DNA from: JASGCP01 sp965263285
Lineage (GTDB): Bacteria > Bacteroidota > Bacteroidia > Chitinophagales > Chitinophagaceae
Length of the DNA: 64,000 nt
Direction of reading: 5' to 3'
Assembly (NCBI GenBank): GCA_965263285.1
Contig: CBDHHD010000016.1
Span: 930,001-994,000, forward strand
Made by a program: the position numbers and the translations under genes. The notes beneath the pieces are model-generated. The model was not told the origin of the DNA. It searched no databases and saw nothing but the letters and a program-made list of their open reading frames with translations. Below are positions 51,893-61,137 of this stretch, piece after piece. How positions within the stretch are numbered: the first letter of the stretch is position 1; each line of letters opens with the position of its first letter.

Positions 51893-52207
51893 ATGCTCTA
51901 AGTAATATCTCCTTTTATAGACGACAGCTTAATAAGAAAAGCATACATTAATGCAATTTCTTTTAAGTAATCAAACCTACCCGAAGCACCACTATGGCCA
52001 AATGCTAAGTTTGTAACTACTCAGGTACATGTTCATTTTCTCATATCTTTTTGTTTCTTTTGTCTTAACACAAAACAGAATGAGTTTCTTATGCTCTAAG
52101 TAATATCTCCTTTTATAGACGACAGCTTAATAAGAAAAGCATACATTAATGCAATTTCTTTTAAGTAATCAAACCTACCCGAAGCACCACTATGGCCAAA
52201 TGCTAAG
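51812..52207. repeat. Tandem 198-bp direct duplication at the 3' end of the oligopeptidase gene
   Basis: 51812-52009 and 52010-52207 appear identical. Each unit holds part of the decayed MITE end plus the last 37 or so codons of the following gene. Only the right unit is joined to the gene; the left is an orphan 3' end. Confidence 0.85.
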
Positions 52208-54192
52208 TTTGTATAAAAAAGCAATACCTGTTGACCCGTTTTTAATTGTCGTAATTTAGCTACCCATTTTTCTGGTTCAAAGTATTGCACTTGGCTATCA
52301 TGCAATCCAGTTGTTACAAGAATATGTGGGTAATCTTGTGCTGTAACATTATCGTATGGAGAATATGATTTCATATAAAAATAATCTTCTTTTACTAATG
52401 GATTCCCCCATTCGCTATATTCATTAGTGGTAAGTGGAATAGAAGAATCTAACATAGTTGTAATCACATCTACAAATGGAACTTGTGCAATTATTCCATG
52501 ACAAAGAGATGGACGCATATTAGCAATAGCTCCTATCAACAACCCCCCCGCACTTCCCCCTTGTGCATATAAAAACGACGATGAGGTATAGTTTTCCTGG
52601 ATAAGAAATTCTGCACAAGTAATAAAATCTGTAAAAGTATTTATTTTATTCTTTAATTTTCCATCTTCATACCATTGTCTACCCATTTCATTTCCTCCTC
52701 TAATATGTGCTATTGCGTAAATAAAGCCTCGTTCTAACAAAGAAATACAATTGCTACTAAAACTTGCATCTATGCTTACCCCATAAGCACCATACCCATA
52801 TAATAGTAAAGGATTACTACCATTTTTTTTCATCTTTTTTTTATATACTATTGAAATGGGTATTTTATTCCCATCTTTTGCATAAGCGTACAATCGTTCT
52901 GTAACAAAATTAGTTTTTTCATATCCTCCTACCACTTCTTGTTGTTTTAAGACTTTTCTTTCTTTGCTACACATGTGATATTCATAGGTAGTTAAAGGAG
53001 TAATAAGAGAAGTATACGTAAACCGAAGTGTGTCGTTGTTAAATTCATTGTTATAATGATAGTACACATCATATACCTGTTCTTCAAAAAATATATCATG
53101 CTTTTCTTGTGAGGGCAAATGTGTAACTGTTAAATTCACAAGACCTTCTTTTCTTTCCGACAATACAAGAAAATCTTTAAATATTTGAAATCCTTCTAAT
53201 AATATATGCATACGATGTGGAACTATCTCTTTCCAATATAATGCCTGTGTAGTATGTTCTGGTGTTTCCATTAAACGAAAATTTGTAGCATTCCAATTAG
53301 TAAGAATATAAAAAGATGAAATATGATGATCTACTTCATACAGTACCTCATGTATACGAGACTGAAACATGGCTAATATTATATCTTTACTATCTGCTCT
53401 CATATATTGTATTTCAGTAGACATCGTATTAGATGAAATAAAAAATATGTATTGTTTAGACTTGCTTTTATATAAACTTAAAAAATTAGAATTATCTTGT
53501 TCATGAAATAGTAATATATCATTATTTACCCCATTTCCCCATATATGTTTTTTAAATTTCTCTGTTAAAAGCGTTTGCTCATTTTTTTCAATATAATACA
53601 CAGCGGTACTATCTGCTGACCAAATATAATTGTGGGCTGTATTAATAATTTCTTCTATATGTGTTTCCCCTGTATAAAGATTTTTACATTTTAAGGTATA
53701 TTGCATTCTAGAAACTGTATCAATACCATATACAAGCATTTGGTTATTGGGACTTATAGACAATCCATCTACGTCACAATATGATAAACCTTCTGCTAAA
53801 TCATTTACATTAAGTATCACTTCTTCTGCAGATTGTACATGATCTTTCTTTCTACAATAGATAGGATATTCCTTGCCTACTTCATGTTTAATATAATAGT
53901 AATAACCATTTATAAATGTAGGAATTGAAAGATCTTCTTCTTTAATACGCGATTTCATTTCTAAGAAAAGAGTAGATTGAAGTGTTTCGGTATCTTTCAT
54001 CATCTCTTTACAATAAGTATTTTCTTCTTCTAAATAAGTAATAGCTTCTTTAGCTAAAGGACCTTGTTTAAAATAGTCATTCATCCAATAATACATATCA
54101 GTTCGTTTATCCTGATGTTGTTCTATACAATAGGGTATTTGCTTTGCTTGTGGGGTAGGCAATAGGGTATTCCAAGAATATTGTTGACACAT
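52096..54192 (-). CDS. ptrB: Prolyl oligopeptidase family serine peptidase (oligopeptidase B type)
   Basis: 698 residues. The N-terminal seven-bladed propeller region (about 70-400) gates access to an alpha/beta-hydrolase domain with catalytic Ser547 (GGSAGG), Asp632 (LHDSQV) and His667 (AFGHSGASGR). The PLLLYGYGAYGVSIDASFS motif and the Glu-rich specificity region fit oligopeptidase B, which cuts after Arg or Lys in short peptides. No signal peptide is seen, so it is cytosolic. The last 37 codons lie in a 198-bp tandem duplication. Confidence 0.92.
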   Translation of the reverse strand: MCQQYSWNTLLPTPQAKQIPYCIEQHQDKRTDMYYWMNDYFKQGPLAKEAITYLEEENTYCKEMMKDTETLQSTLFLEMKSRIKEEDLSIPTFINGYYYYIKHEVGKEYPIYCRKKDHVQSAEEVILNVNDLAEGLSYCDVDGLSISPNNQMLVYGIDTVSRMQYTLKCKNLYTGETHIEEIINTAHNYIWSADSTAVYYIEKNEQTLLTEKFKKHIWGNGVNNDILLFHEQDNSNFLSLYKSKSKQYIFFISSNTMSTEIQYMRADSKDIILAMFQSRIHEVLYEVDHHISSFYILTNWNATNFRLMETPEHTTQALYWKEIVPHRMHILLEGFQIFKDFLVLSERKEGLVNLTVTHLPSQEKHDIFFEEQVYDVYYHYNNEFNNDTLRFTYTSLITPLTTYEYHMCSKERKVLKQQEVVGGYEKTNFVTERLYAYAKDGNKIPISIVYKKKMKKNGSNPLLLYGYGAYGVSIDASFSSNCISLLERGFIYAIAHIRGGNEMGRQWYEDGKLKNKINTFTDFITCAEFLIQENYTSSSFLYAQGGSAGGLLIGAIANMRPSLCHGIIAQVPFVDVITTMLDSSIPLTTNEYSEWGNPLVKEDYFYMKSYSPYDNVTAQDYPHILVTTGLHDSQVQYFEPEKWVAKLRQLKTGQQVLLFYTNLAFGHSGASGRFDYLKEIALMYAFLIKLSSIKGDIT

Positions 54193-54235
54193 AATGTATA
54201 ATTAAAAAGAGCAAGATAATTACTATTTTTGTAAG

Positions 54236-54692
54236 CACTCGGGTATAAATTCATTATTTGCTTTTTATATCTTTTTCTTTCTTTTGTCTTGATACAAAAG
54301 AAAGAAACAAAGAAAAAATCAAGCCTGCAGATAAAGAGCTACAAAACTACGGCTCGCTACGCTAGCGAGAATGAATGGGAGGCGGTTAGGTATGAATCGT
54401 TATGATGAGCTTATCCATAGTGATCTTTTATGTACATACTTTATGCTCATCATAACGATTCATATATAAAAATGTCCGCATCCACATTCTCGCTGGTCGC
54501 TTCGCTCACCTCGTTTTGTAACGCTCTTTATCTGAGGGCAGTCCTCATCAGATATTTCCTATTATTTCCATGTTTATATGTATGTAATCATCCATGCTTC
54601 CAGCACCTCAAAAAAAGATATAGCCAAAAATAAATTGGTTTTTTAAAAAATATATTATCTTTATCGTTGCTCACTAAAAAAATCGTTATGCC
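54236..54692. mobile_element. MITE-like element, copy 11
   Basis: The left type-A end is missing and it begins near GTAAGCACTCGGGTATA. The hairpin and the right type-A end (CCAGCACCTC to GATATAGCC at 54626) are intact, and a type-B end follows to 54692. A single left type-A end without a body sits right after it at 54704-54731. Confidence 0.7.
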
Positions 54693-54829
54693 AAATTAAT
54701 ATTCGGCTACATCTTTTTTTGAGGTGCTGGAAATTATATAAATTAACCTTCAGAATACACTCACGCCGTTATTTAGAGATATGCGACAACAAATACTAAA
54801 TGATACTAAGCTTCTTAACAATTAAAGGG

Positions 54830-54863
54830 GGTAATCTCTAGTTAAATTAACTCCCCTTTAATT
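54830..54863. terminator. Hairpin downstream of htrA
   Basis: Perfect 11-bp stem AATTAAAGGGG / CCCCTTTAATT with a 12-base loop, 58 bp past the htrA stop. There is no T run, so termination is a guess from position. The rest of 54732-54920 has no gene. Confidence 0.4.
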
Positions 54864-54920
54864 ACTAAGGAATACATTCTCATCGATAATGTTGTGGAAG
54901 CAAACGCTTAAAATAATTAA

Positions 54921-56489
54921 TTAATTACCATCACCCCCTCCATTATCATTATTACCATCATTAGACTGTTGTGAACTATCGCCAAGATTAAGCGGGTAAC
55001 TATATATACCCTCATAACCAGGATAAAAACCTTGTAATCTAATGGTTCCGTTAGAATTAAGTATTGCTTGTTTTAAATCATCAATACTTTTAATTGCATT
55101 ATCATTAATAGAGGTAATAATAAAACCTTCTTGCATACGGGTTTTCTGCAAAAGTCCACTTCCAATTTTCTTTACCAATACCCCTCCTTCAATATCATAT
55201 TTTTTTGCAGTTTGTGCATCTACATTTGCCAAAATACCTCCTAACTGCTGTATAATATTATCAGATGGTTTAGGTGTTAGCGCTAAATTTCCAACTTTAT
55301 TTTTTAAAGTTGCATTTACTATATGCTGTTTACCATCTCTCACAAAAGTAATGGCAATTTTATCTCCCGGCTTAAAACTTGCTATCTGTCCTTGCAATTC
55401 AGCACCACTTGTTACAGGAGCTCCATTTACTTGCGTAATAATATCACCCTTTTGAATACCTGCTATTTTAGCCGCACCATCAGCTACTACTTCCATTACA
55501 TACACACCATTGATATCTTGTTTTATGCCTAATTTCTTCTTTTGATCATCACTTGCTTCATCATTGAGGTATTGAATACCCAAATAAGCTCTTTGAACAA
55601 TACCATACTTAATAATATCATCTACTACTTTTTTAACAATATTAGAAGGAATAGCATAAGCATATCCCGCAAAAGAACCCGTAGGAGATGCAATAGCAGT
55701 ATTAATACCTACTAATTGTCCACTGGTATTCAATAAAGCGCCTCCACTATTACCTGGATTAACCGCCGCATCTGTTTGTAAAAACGATTCAATAGGTGTG
55801 GCACTTTGATTAATTCCAATATTTCTTGATTTTGCACTAATAATACCTGCTGTAACTGTTACATCTAAATTAAGAGGATAACCAATAGCAAGCACCCATT
55901 GTGCTAGCTTAACGCTATCACTATTTCCATACACTAAATAAGGCAGGTTTTTATCATCAATTTTAATCACTGCAATGTCTGTGCTAAGATCAGCACCCAC
56001 TACCGTTGCTTTATATGTTTTATTATTGGTTAATGTAACTGTTATCTCATCAGCACCCTTTATAACATGGTTATTTGTAACAATATATCCATTTGGGTTA
56101 ATAACAACACCACTACCACTTGCTCTTTGCTCTGGTATAACGCGAGGACCATTAAAAAAATGATTAAAAAAATCATCCCCAAATCCAAAAAAATCACCAA
56201 AAGGATTTTGTTGCTGTTGCTGATTACCACCTCCCGTTATTTGTTTTGCTTTTATTTTTGTTTTAATATGAACCACTGCAGGAGTTGCAGCAACTGCTGC
56301 ACTTGTAAAATCTACTGGACCACCCCCATTACTAATGCTTTTCTCAATAAAAGACGCATAATTAACAGGCAGTGTCTGGTTACTTAAATCAACAAATTTC
56401 GTATCAATATAACGGCTATACACAAATGTAGTTGCTACAGCAATAAATAAACTTATTAATACAACAATTAAAATATGTTTAATTTTCAT
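54921..56489 (-). CDS. degP: HtrA/DegP-type periplasmic serine protease
   Basis: 522 residues. An N-terminal membrane helix or uncleaved signal (8-24) is followed by a linker with Gly/Gln/Asn runs (86-95). The trypsin-like domain carries His141 (TNNHVIKG), Asp171 (STDIAVIKI) and Ser248 (NPGNSGGAL), followed by PDZ1 (about 305-395, YLGIQYLND start) and a second, weaker PDZ. The C-terminus is Asn/Asp/Gly-rich. It degrades or refolds damaged envelope proteins. No neighbour on the same strand. Confidence 0.94.
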   Translation of the reverse strand: MKIKHILIVVLISLFIAVATTFVYSRYIDTKFVDLSNQTLPVNYASFIEKSISNGGGPVDFTSAAVAATPAVVHIKTKIKAKQITGGGNQQQQQNPFGDFFGFGDDFFNHFFNGPRVIPEQRASGSGVVINPNGYIVTNNHVIKGADEITVTLTNNKTYKATVVGADLSTDIAVIKIDDKNLPYLVYGNSDSVKLAQWVLAIGYPLNLDVTVTAGIISAKSRNIGINQSATPIESFLQTDAAVNPGNSGGALLNTSGQLVGINTAIASPTGSFAGYAYAIPSNIVKKVVDDIIKYGIVQRAYLGIQYLNDEASDDQKKKLGIKQDINGVYVMEVVADGAAKIAGIQKGDIITQVNGAPVTSGAELQGQIASFKPGDKIAITFVRDGKQHIVNATLKNKVGNLALTPKPSDNIIQQLGGILANVDAQTAKKYDIEGGVLVKKIGSGLLQKTRMQEGFIITSINDNAIKSIDDLKQAILNSNGTIRLQGFYPGYEGIYSYPLNLGDSSQQSNDGNNDNGGGDGN

Positions 56490-56842
56490 AAAAATACAAT
56501 TTTGAATTAATTCTAATTTTTTTTAGAATGCAAAATTAAATTAATTTCATAAATAAAAAACAAAAAATGGACTAATTTTTTTGAGACGCTAAGATAGAAT
56601 TCATACCTAAACAGCCTTCTATTATTCTTGGATAGTGTAACAATCCATAATTTTATATCTCTTTATCTACAGACTTTATATGTTCTTTCTTTGTATTAAA
56701 ACAAAAATAAAGAACATATAAAAAACGAATATGACATATATTAATATGTACCTGAGTAATTACAAAATATTTAATCAATAAAAATATGATTATCATCATA
56801 AATATGATTATTTTTGCAAAAAATATTTAAAATACTATATTT
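56490..56842. other. Intergenic stretch with a decayed MITE and a promoter
   Basis: 56568-56766 keeps the order of a MITE (TTTTTTGAGACGCTAAGA, a GTTCTTTCTTTGTATTAAAAC module and GTACCTGAGTAATTACAAA) with most of the hairpin worn away. TATTTTTG at 56809-56816 is the probable promoter of the next gene. Confidence 0.5.
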
Positions 56843-57232
56843 ATGAAAACCATTATCCTATTATTTTGTGCGTCTTTTTTATACATATCTTTACATGCAC
56901 AAACAACACAAGATATAAAATTCAATACAAATCTTCATAATTTTGGCAAAATAAAACAAGGGATTCCTGTAACATATACTTTCCATTTTTTAAACGAATC
57001 TCAACAGCCTTTAATTATCGAAACAGCTACAGCAGAATGTGGTTGCACCAAGCCTACATTCCCACAAACGCCTATTAATCACCATAAAAAAGGAGACATC
57101 CAAGTTACTTACAATGCAGCTGCTATTGGTTTATTTAAAAAGAATGTGTATGTAAAATTTGCCAATATAATTGCCCCTATTACACTTACGATACAAGGAG
57201 AAGTATTAAATCCTACTACAAGTACACATTAA
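56843..57232 (+). CDS. DUF1573 secreted protein
   Basis: 129 residues with a signal peptide (MKTIILLFCASFLYISLHAQ). The Ig-like DUF1573 core is clear: FNTNLHNFGKIKQGIPVTYTF, then ATAECGCTKPTFPQTPI with the typical CGC motif, and a GLFKKNVYVKFAN end strand. Found widely in Bacteroidota as a periplasmic or surface protein; the function is unknown. Followed by galE after 52 bp. Confidence 0.85.
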   Translation: MKTIILLFCASFLYISLHAQTTQDIKFNTNLHNFGKIKQGIPVTYTFHFLNESQQPLIIETATAECGCTKPTFPQTPINHHKKGDIQVTYNAAAIGLFKKNVYVKFANIIAPITLTIQGEVLNPTTSTH

Positions 57233-57284
57233 ATTAAGACATGAAAAACTGCCATTCATTCTTTTTTTATTTTTTATATACAAC

Positions 57285-58295
57285 ATGAAAAAAGTATTAG
57301 TTACAGGTGGTTTAGGTTTTATTGGATCTCATACGGTAGTAGAGTTATGCGCAAGTGGATTTGAAGTAATTATTATTGATAATCTAAGCAATGCTGATAT
57401 ATCTTTTTTAGATCGCATTCAAAGTCTCACAAAAAAGTCTATCTCTTTTTATCAAATTGATGCATGCAATGCAACAGATGTGATGCAAGTATTTGAAAAA
57501 GAAAAAAACATTGACATTGTTATTCACTTTGCCGCATTTAAATCAGTGGGAGAGTCTGTACTTGAACCCATTAAATACTTCAAAAACAATATTAACTCAT
57601 TAGTAACCATATTAGATTGCATGAAGAAAGCAAATGTGCATCATATTATATTTTCTTCTTCTGCTACAGTATATGGCGATCCTGATGAATTACCCGTATT
57701 CGAAAATAGTATGTTGAAAAAACCATTATGTGCTTACGGTAGTACCAAACAAATAGGGGAGGAAATTATAGAAAAGGTACAAAACATACAAATAAAATCA
57801 ATTATATTACGATATTTTAATCCCGTAGGAGCACATCCCTCAGGTTTAATTGGAGAGTTACCTATTGGAACCCCTGCTAATCTATTACCCTTTATTACTC
57901 AAACAGCTATTGGCAAGCAAAAAGAATTAGTAGTATTCGGGAGCGACTATCCTACCCCTGATGGAAGTTGTATTAGAGATTATGTTCATGTAGTTGATTT
58001 AGCCCAAGCACATGTAGTTAGTTGCACACATCTTTTAAAAAAGGATAGTCTCCCTTATGACATTTTTAATATTGGTACCAACAAAGGCATATCGGTATTA
58101 GAAATGATACGCACATTTGAAAAAGAAAATAATATAAAAATTAATTACCGCATTGGTCCTCGTCGTGCTGGGGATGCTTGTTCTATATACGCCAATGTAG
58201 ACAAAGCTAATCGTGAACTACATTGGAAAGCCGAAAAAGACATTCGAGATATGGTCATTGATGCTTGGAGATGGGAGCGTAATATAAAAAAATAA
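57285..58295 (+). CDS. galE: UDP-glucose 4-epimerase
   Basis: 336 residues. An extended short-chain dehydrogenase that interconverts UDP-glucose and UDP-galactose. Seen: the NAD-binding GGLGFIGSHTVVEL, IDNLSNAD, HFAAFKSVGES, the FSSSATVYGDP segment, the catalytic YGSTK (Y-x-x-x-K) and the GSCIRDYVHVVDLAQAH motif. Length and spacing are standard. Confidence 0.94.
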   Translation: MKKVLVTGGLGFIGSHTVVELCASGFEVIIIDNLSNADISFLDRIQSLTKKSISFYQIDACNATDVMQVFEKEKNIDIVIHFAAFKSVGESVLEPIKYFKNNINSLVTILDCMKKANVHHIIFSSSATVYGDPDELPVFENSMLKKPLCAYGSTKQIGEEIIEKVQNIQIKSIILRYFNPVGAHPSGLIGELPIGTPANLLPFITQTAIGKQKELVVFGSDYPTPDGSCIRDYVHVVDLAQAHVVSCTHLLKKDSLPYDIFNIGTNKGISVLEMIRTFEKENNIKINYRIGPRRAGDACSIYANVDKANRELHWKAEKDIRDMVIDAWRWERNIKK

Positions 58296-58341
58296 TTTTC
58301 CCAACAAAGGATATTGCTAACTTAATAAGACAACTACTAAT

Positions 58342-58848
58342 ATGCTTATTGCCATAAAATATATTAAATTATTCTTATTTACCATAGGTATCATGTTTAT
58401 GATAGTTAGTTTAATTGGCTTTTTATTTCCCTCCCGCCATATTATTTCAAGAGCTATTAATATATACGGGAGTCCTGATACAGCCCTACTACTTATATCT
58501 CATATCAATGAATGGAATGAATGGATGGTTACCTCCATCCCTGACAACAACATCATAAACGATAGAACAGTAGTGCTAACCCCATATAAAATAGATATTA
58601 CGCTGGTTACTCCTACTAAAATAGAGATGATTTGGAAAAGCAATAAGAAAAAATTTAATAGTCAATTTCGTTTAATAGGAAGTGGAGTTAATACATATTT
58701 TACCGTACAATGGCAATTCTCAGAGTTATTATATATGCCATGGCAACGATGGCAATACTTATTTGAAAGCAACATATTAGGAGACATGATGCAACAAAAC
58801 TTGCAAAACTTAAAACAAAGAATTGAAACTAAAAAAGGAATTCGTTAA
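58342..58848 (+). CDS. Membrane-anchored SRPBCC/START-like protein
   Basis: 168 residues. An N-terminal membrane span (8-30, LFLFTIGIMFMIVSLIGFLF) precedes an IYGSPDTALLLISHINEWNE segment and a WQFSELLYMPWQRWQYLF end, the pattern of polyketide-cyclase/START-like domains that hold hydrophobic ligands. No ligand can be named. Same strand as galE, 46 bp downstream. Confidence 0.7.
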   Translation: MLIAIKYIKLFLFTIGIMFMIVSLIGFLFPSRHIISRAINIYGSPDTALLLISHINEWNEWMVTSIPDNNIINDRTVVLTPYKIDITLVTPTKIEMIWKSNKKKFNSQFRLIGSGVNTYFTVQWQFSELLYMPWQRWQYLFESNILGDMMQQNLQNLKQRIETKKGIR

Positions 58849-58858
58849 AAAATACATC

Positions 58859-59821
58859 TTACGAAATACCCTCATTTAGAATATCATGCAAATGCAACAC
58901 TCCTATATATTTATTTTCTTCCATCACGAGCAAACAAGATATTTGATTTTCTTGCATCATTTGTAATGCAACAGTAATAGGTGTAAGCCATTCTACCATT
59001 TTTGGGTTATAAGTAGTAATATCTTTCGCACATAAAGAGGCTATATTCATGTTTTTTTCTAGCATTCTTCTCATATCTCCATCTGTAATAATACCTATTA
59101 TTTGCTCTTTTTCATTTAACACAGCAGTCATTCCTAAACGACTAGCTGATATTTCTATAATCACCTTTTTTATAGAGTCATGAAGATACACAGTTGGTTT
59201 TTGATTTTTATTCATTAGATCCTTAGCTTGTAAATACAATTGTTTACCAAGATAACCACCGGGGTGATACTTTGCAAAATCTTTTTTCTGAAATCCTTTT
59301 ACACGCATCAATGCAATAGATAAAGCATCGCCCATTGCTAATTGCGCCGTAGTACTACAAGTAGGTGCAAGGTTATGCAAACAAGCCTCTTTATCAACAG
59401 TAGTATTTAATACAATTTTAGATGATTGGGCAAGGTAACTATTCATATTACCCACCATACCAATAATCGTATTTCCTAAAGACTGTATAAAAGGAACCAC
59501 AAATTTAATCTCAGGACTCTCACCACTTTTGCTAATGAGCAGAACAATATCTTCAGATTGTATCATACCTAAGTCGCCGTGAATTGCATCTGCTGCATGC
59601 ATAAATAATGCAGGGGTTCCTGTTGAATTAAAAGTAGCTACCATTTTTTGACCTATAAGCGCACTCTTCCCAATACCGCTTATAATCAGTCTCCCTTTGC
59701 TATTAGCAATAGAAATAACTGCTTGTTCAAAAGAATCATTTAATAAGCTTGCTATTTGAATAAGAGCCTGCGACTCTAATAAAATGGTTTCACGAGCTTG
59801 CTCAATAATATCTGATAACAT
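58859..59821 (-). CDS. kdsD: Arabinose-5-phosphate isomerase (KpsF/GutQ/KdsD family)
   Basis: 320 residues. It converts ribulose-5-phosphate to arabinose-5-phosphate for Kdo synthesis. An N-terminal SIS domain shows GRLIISGIGKSALIGQKMVA, STGTPALFMHAADAIHGDLG and LLISKSGES. The LAPTCSTTAQLAMGDALSIA block and PGG-x-LGK(Q) lead to two C-terminal CBS domains. A TACTTTTG box lies at 59830-59837, nine bases before the start. Confidence 0.93.
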   Translation of the reverse strand: MLSDIIEQARETILLESQALIQIASLLNDSFEQAVISIANSKGRLIISGIGKSALIGQKMVATFNSTGTPALFMHAADAIHGDLGMIQSEDIVLLISKSGESPEIKFVVPFIQSLGNTIIGMVGNMNSYLAQSSKIVLNTTVDKEACLHNLAPTCSTTAQLAMGDALSIALMRVKGFQKKDFAKYHPGGYLGKQLYLQAKDLMNKNQKPTVYLHDSIKKVIIEISASRLGMTAVLNEKEQIIGIITDGDMRRMLEKNMNIASLCAKDITTYNPKMVEWLTPITVALQMMQENQISCLLVMEENKYIGVLHLHDILNEGIS

Positions 59822-59851
59822 AATAGATGCAAAAGTAAGACAATTAAGAAT

Positions 59852-60628
59852 CTAACCTAAAAATTTCGGTTTTCGTTTTTCTATAAAAGCTTGTATCCCT
59901 TCTTTTGCATCATCGTATTGAAATAGTTTACTAAACGCTTCCGTCTCTAATGCAAATCCTTCGTTATTGTCTCTATCGGCTACTTGAATACAACCAATAG
60001 CACTTGCTACTGAATAAACACTTTTAGAAGTAATAAGCGACAATAGCTCTTTGCCTTTATTTAAAAGATGTGGTAACGGATACACATGATTTACTAATCC
60101 ATATTGCAATGCAATATCAGCTGTAATAGGCATACCTGTTAATATCATTTCTGTTGCCCTACCTCTTCCAATAAGTCGTGTAAGTCTTTGCGTACCACCA
60201 TATCCTGGAATAATTCCTAAAGTTACTTCAGGCAAGCCAAAAATAGCATTTTGAGAACAAATTCTAAGATGACAAGAAAGTGCTAACTCACAGCCCCCAC
60301 CTAAACAATAGCCATTTACACAAGCTAAAAAAGGCTTAGGAGATTTTTCTATATCAAAGAATATCTGCATACCCTCTGTTGACAGCTTTTTAGCTTGTTC
60401 ACTATTCATTCCTTGAAACGCAGTTATATCGGCACCAGCTATAAAACTCTTTTCTCCTGCTCCTATAAGTATAGCAGCTTTTATATCGGAACGATTACAC
60501 ACCTCATGTACAACTTCACTAAGTTCTTGCATTACATGTGTATTCAATGCATTTAATTTTTCGGGTCGTTGAATGGTAATAATTAACATACCATTTTCAA
60601 ATAAAGTATGTAAATATGTATAAGACAT
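59852..60628 (-). CDS. Enoyl-CoA hydratase/isomerase (crotonase family)
   Basis: 258 residues from ATG at 60628. Crotonase core: GEKSFIAGADITAFQGM for the first oxyanion loop, NGYCLGGGCELALSCHLRI, then PEVTLGIIPGYGGTQRLTRL with both catalytic glutamates of true hydratases. It likely hydrates short-chain enoyl-CoA. Directly downstream of the B12-binding mutase gene with a 20-bp gap, so both may act in short-chain acyl-CoA breakdown. Confidence 0.9.
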   Translation of the reverse strand: MSYTYLHTLFENGMLIITIQRPEKLNALNTHVMQELSEVVHEVCNRSDIKAAILIGAGEKSFIAGADITAFQGMNSEQAKKLSTEGMQIFFDIEKSPKPFLACVNGYCLGGGCELALSCHLRICSQNAIFGLPEVTLGIIPGYGGTQRLTRLIGRGRATEMILTGMPITADIALQYGLVNHVYPLPHLLNKGKELLSLITSKSVYSVASAIGCIQVADRDNNEGFALETEAFSKLFQYDDAKEGIQAFIEKRKPKFLG

Positions 60629-60648
60629 GTACAAAAATTATAATATAG

Positions 60649-61056
60649 TTAAAAATATCTTCTTTTTTCCACTTCTGTTTGTATATAGGTTACTATATCT
60701 TTTGTAGAAGTACCTGGAATAAACAACTGCCCTACTCCTAAAGCCTGTAATTTCTCTTTATCATCTTCTGGAATAATACCACCTCCCGTTAATAACACAT
60801 CATTCATTTGTTCTTTTTTCATGAGCTCAATTAATGCGCCAAATACAGTTAAATGTGCCCCTGATAAAATGCTAATACCAATCACATCTACATCCTCTTG
60901 CAACGCTGTTTGTATAATCATTTCAGGCGTTTGTCTTAAACCAGTATAAATAACCTCCATACCACTATTTCGAAGAGAAGTAGCTATTATTTTAGCTCCC
61001 CTATCATGGCCATCTAAACCAACTTTTCCAACTAATACACGAATGGGACGATGCAT
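60649..61056 (-). CDS. Stand-alone B12-binding subunit of methylmalonyl-CoA mutase type
   Basis: 135 residues from ATG at 61056 (MHRPIRVLVGKVGLDGHDRG). The base-off cobalamin motif is complete: D-x-H-x-x-G in GLDGHDRG, SILSGAH and the TGGGIIPEDD loop. This is the separate C-terminal domain of a mutase whose catalytic part must be encoded elsewhere. Methylmalonyl-CoA mutase is the likely partner, isobutyryl- or ethylmalonyl-CoA mutase the alternative. Confidence 0.87.
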   Translation of the reverse strand: MHRPIRVLVGKVGLDGHDRGAKIIATSLRNSGMEVIYTGLRQTPEMIIQTALQEDVDVIGISILSGAHLTVFGALIELMKKEQMNDVLLTGGGIIPEDDKEKLQALGVGQLFIPGTSTKDIVTYIQTEVEKRRYF

Positions 61057-61137
61057 AAAAAATGGTATGTATTGTAAAAATAGCAAAAAAACAAATAAAT
61101 AACCACCGTATCATTACTTTCTTTTATGATGTAGCAT

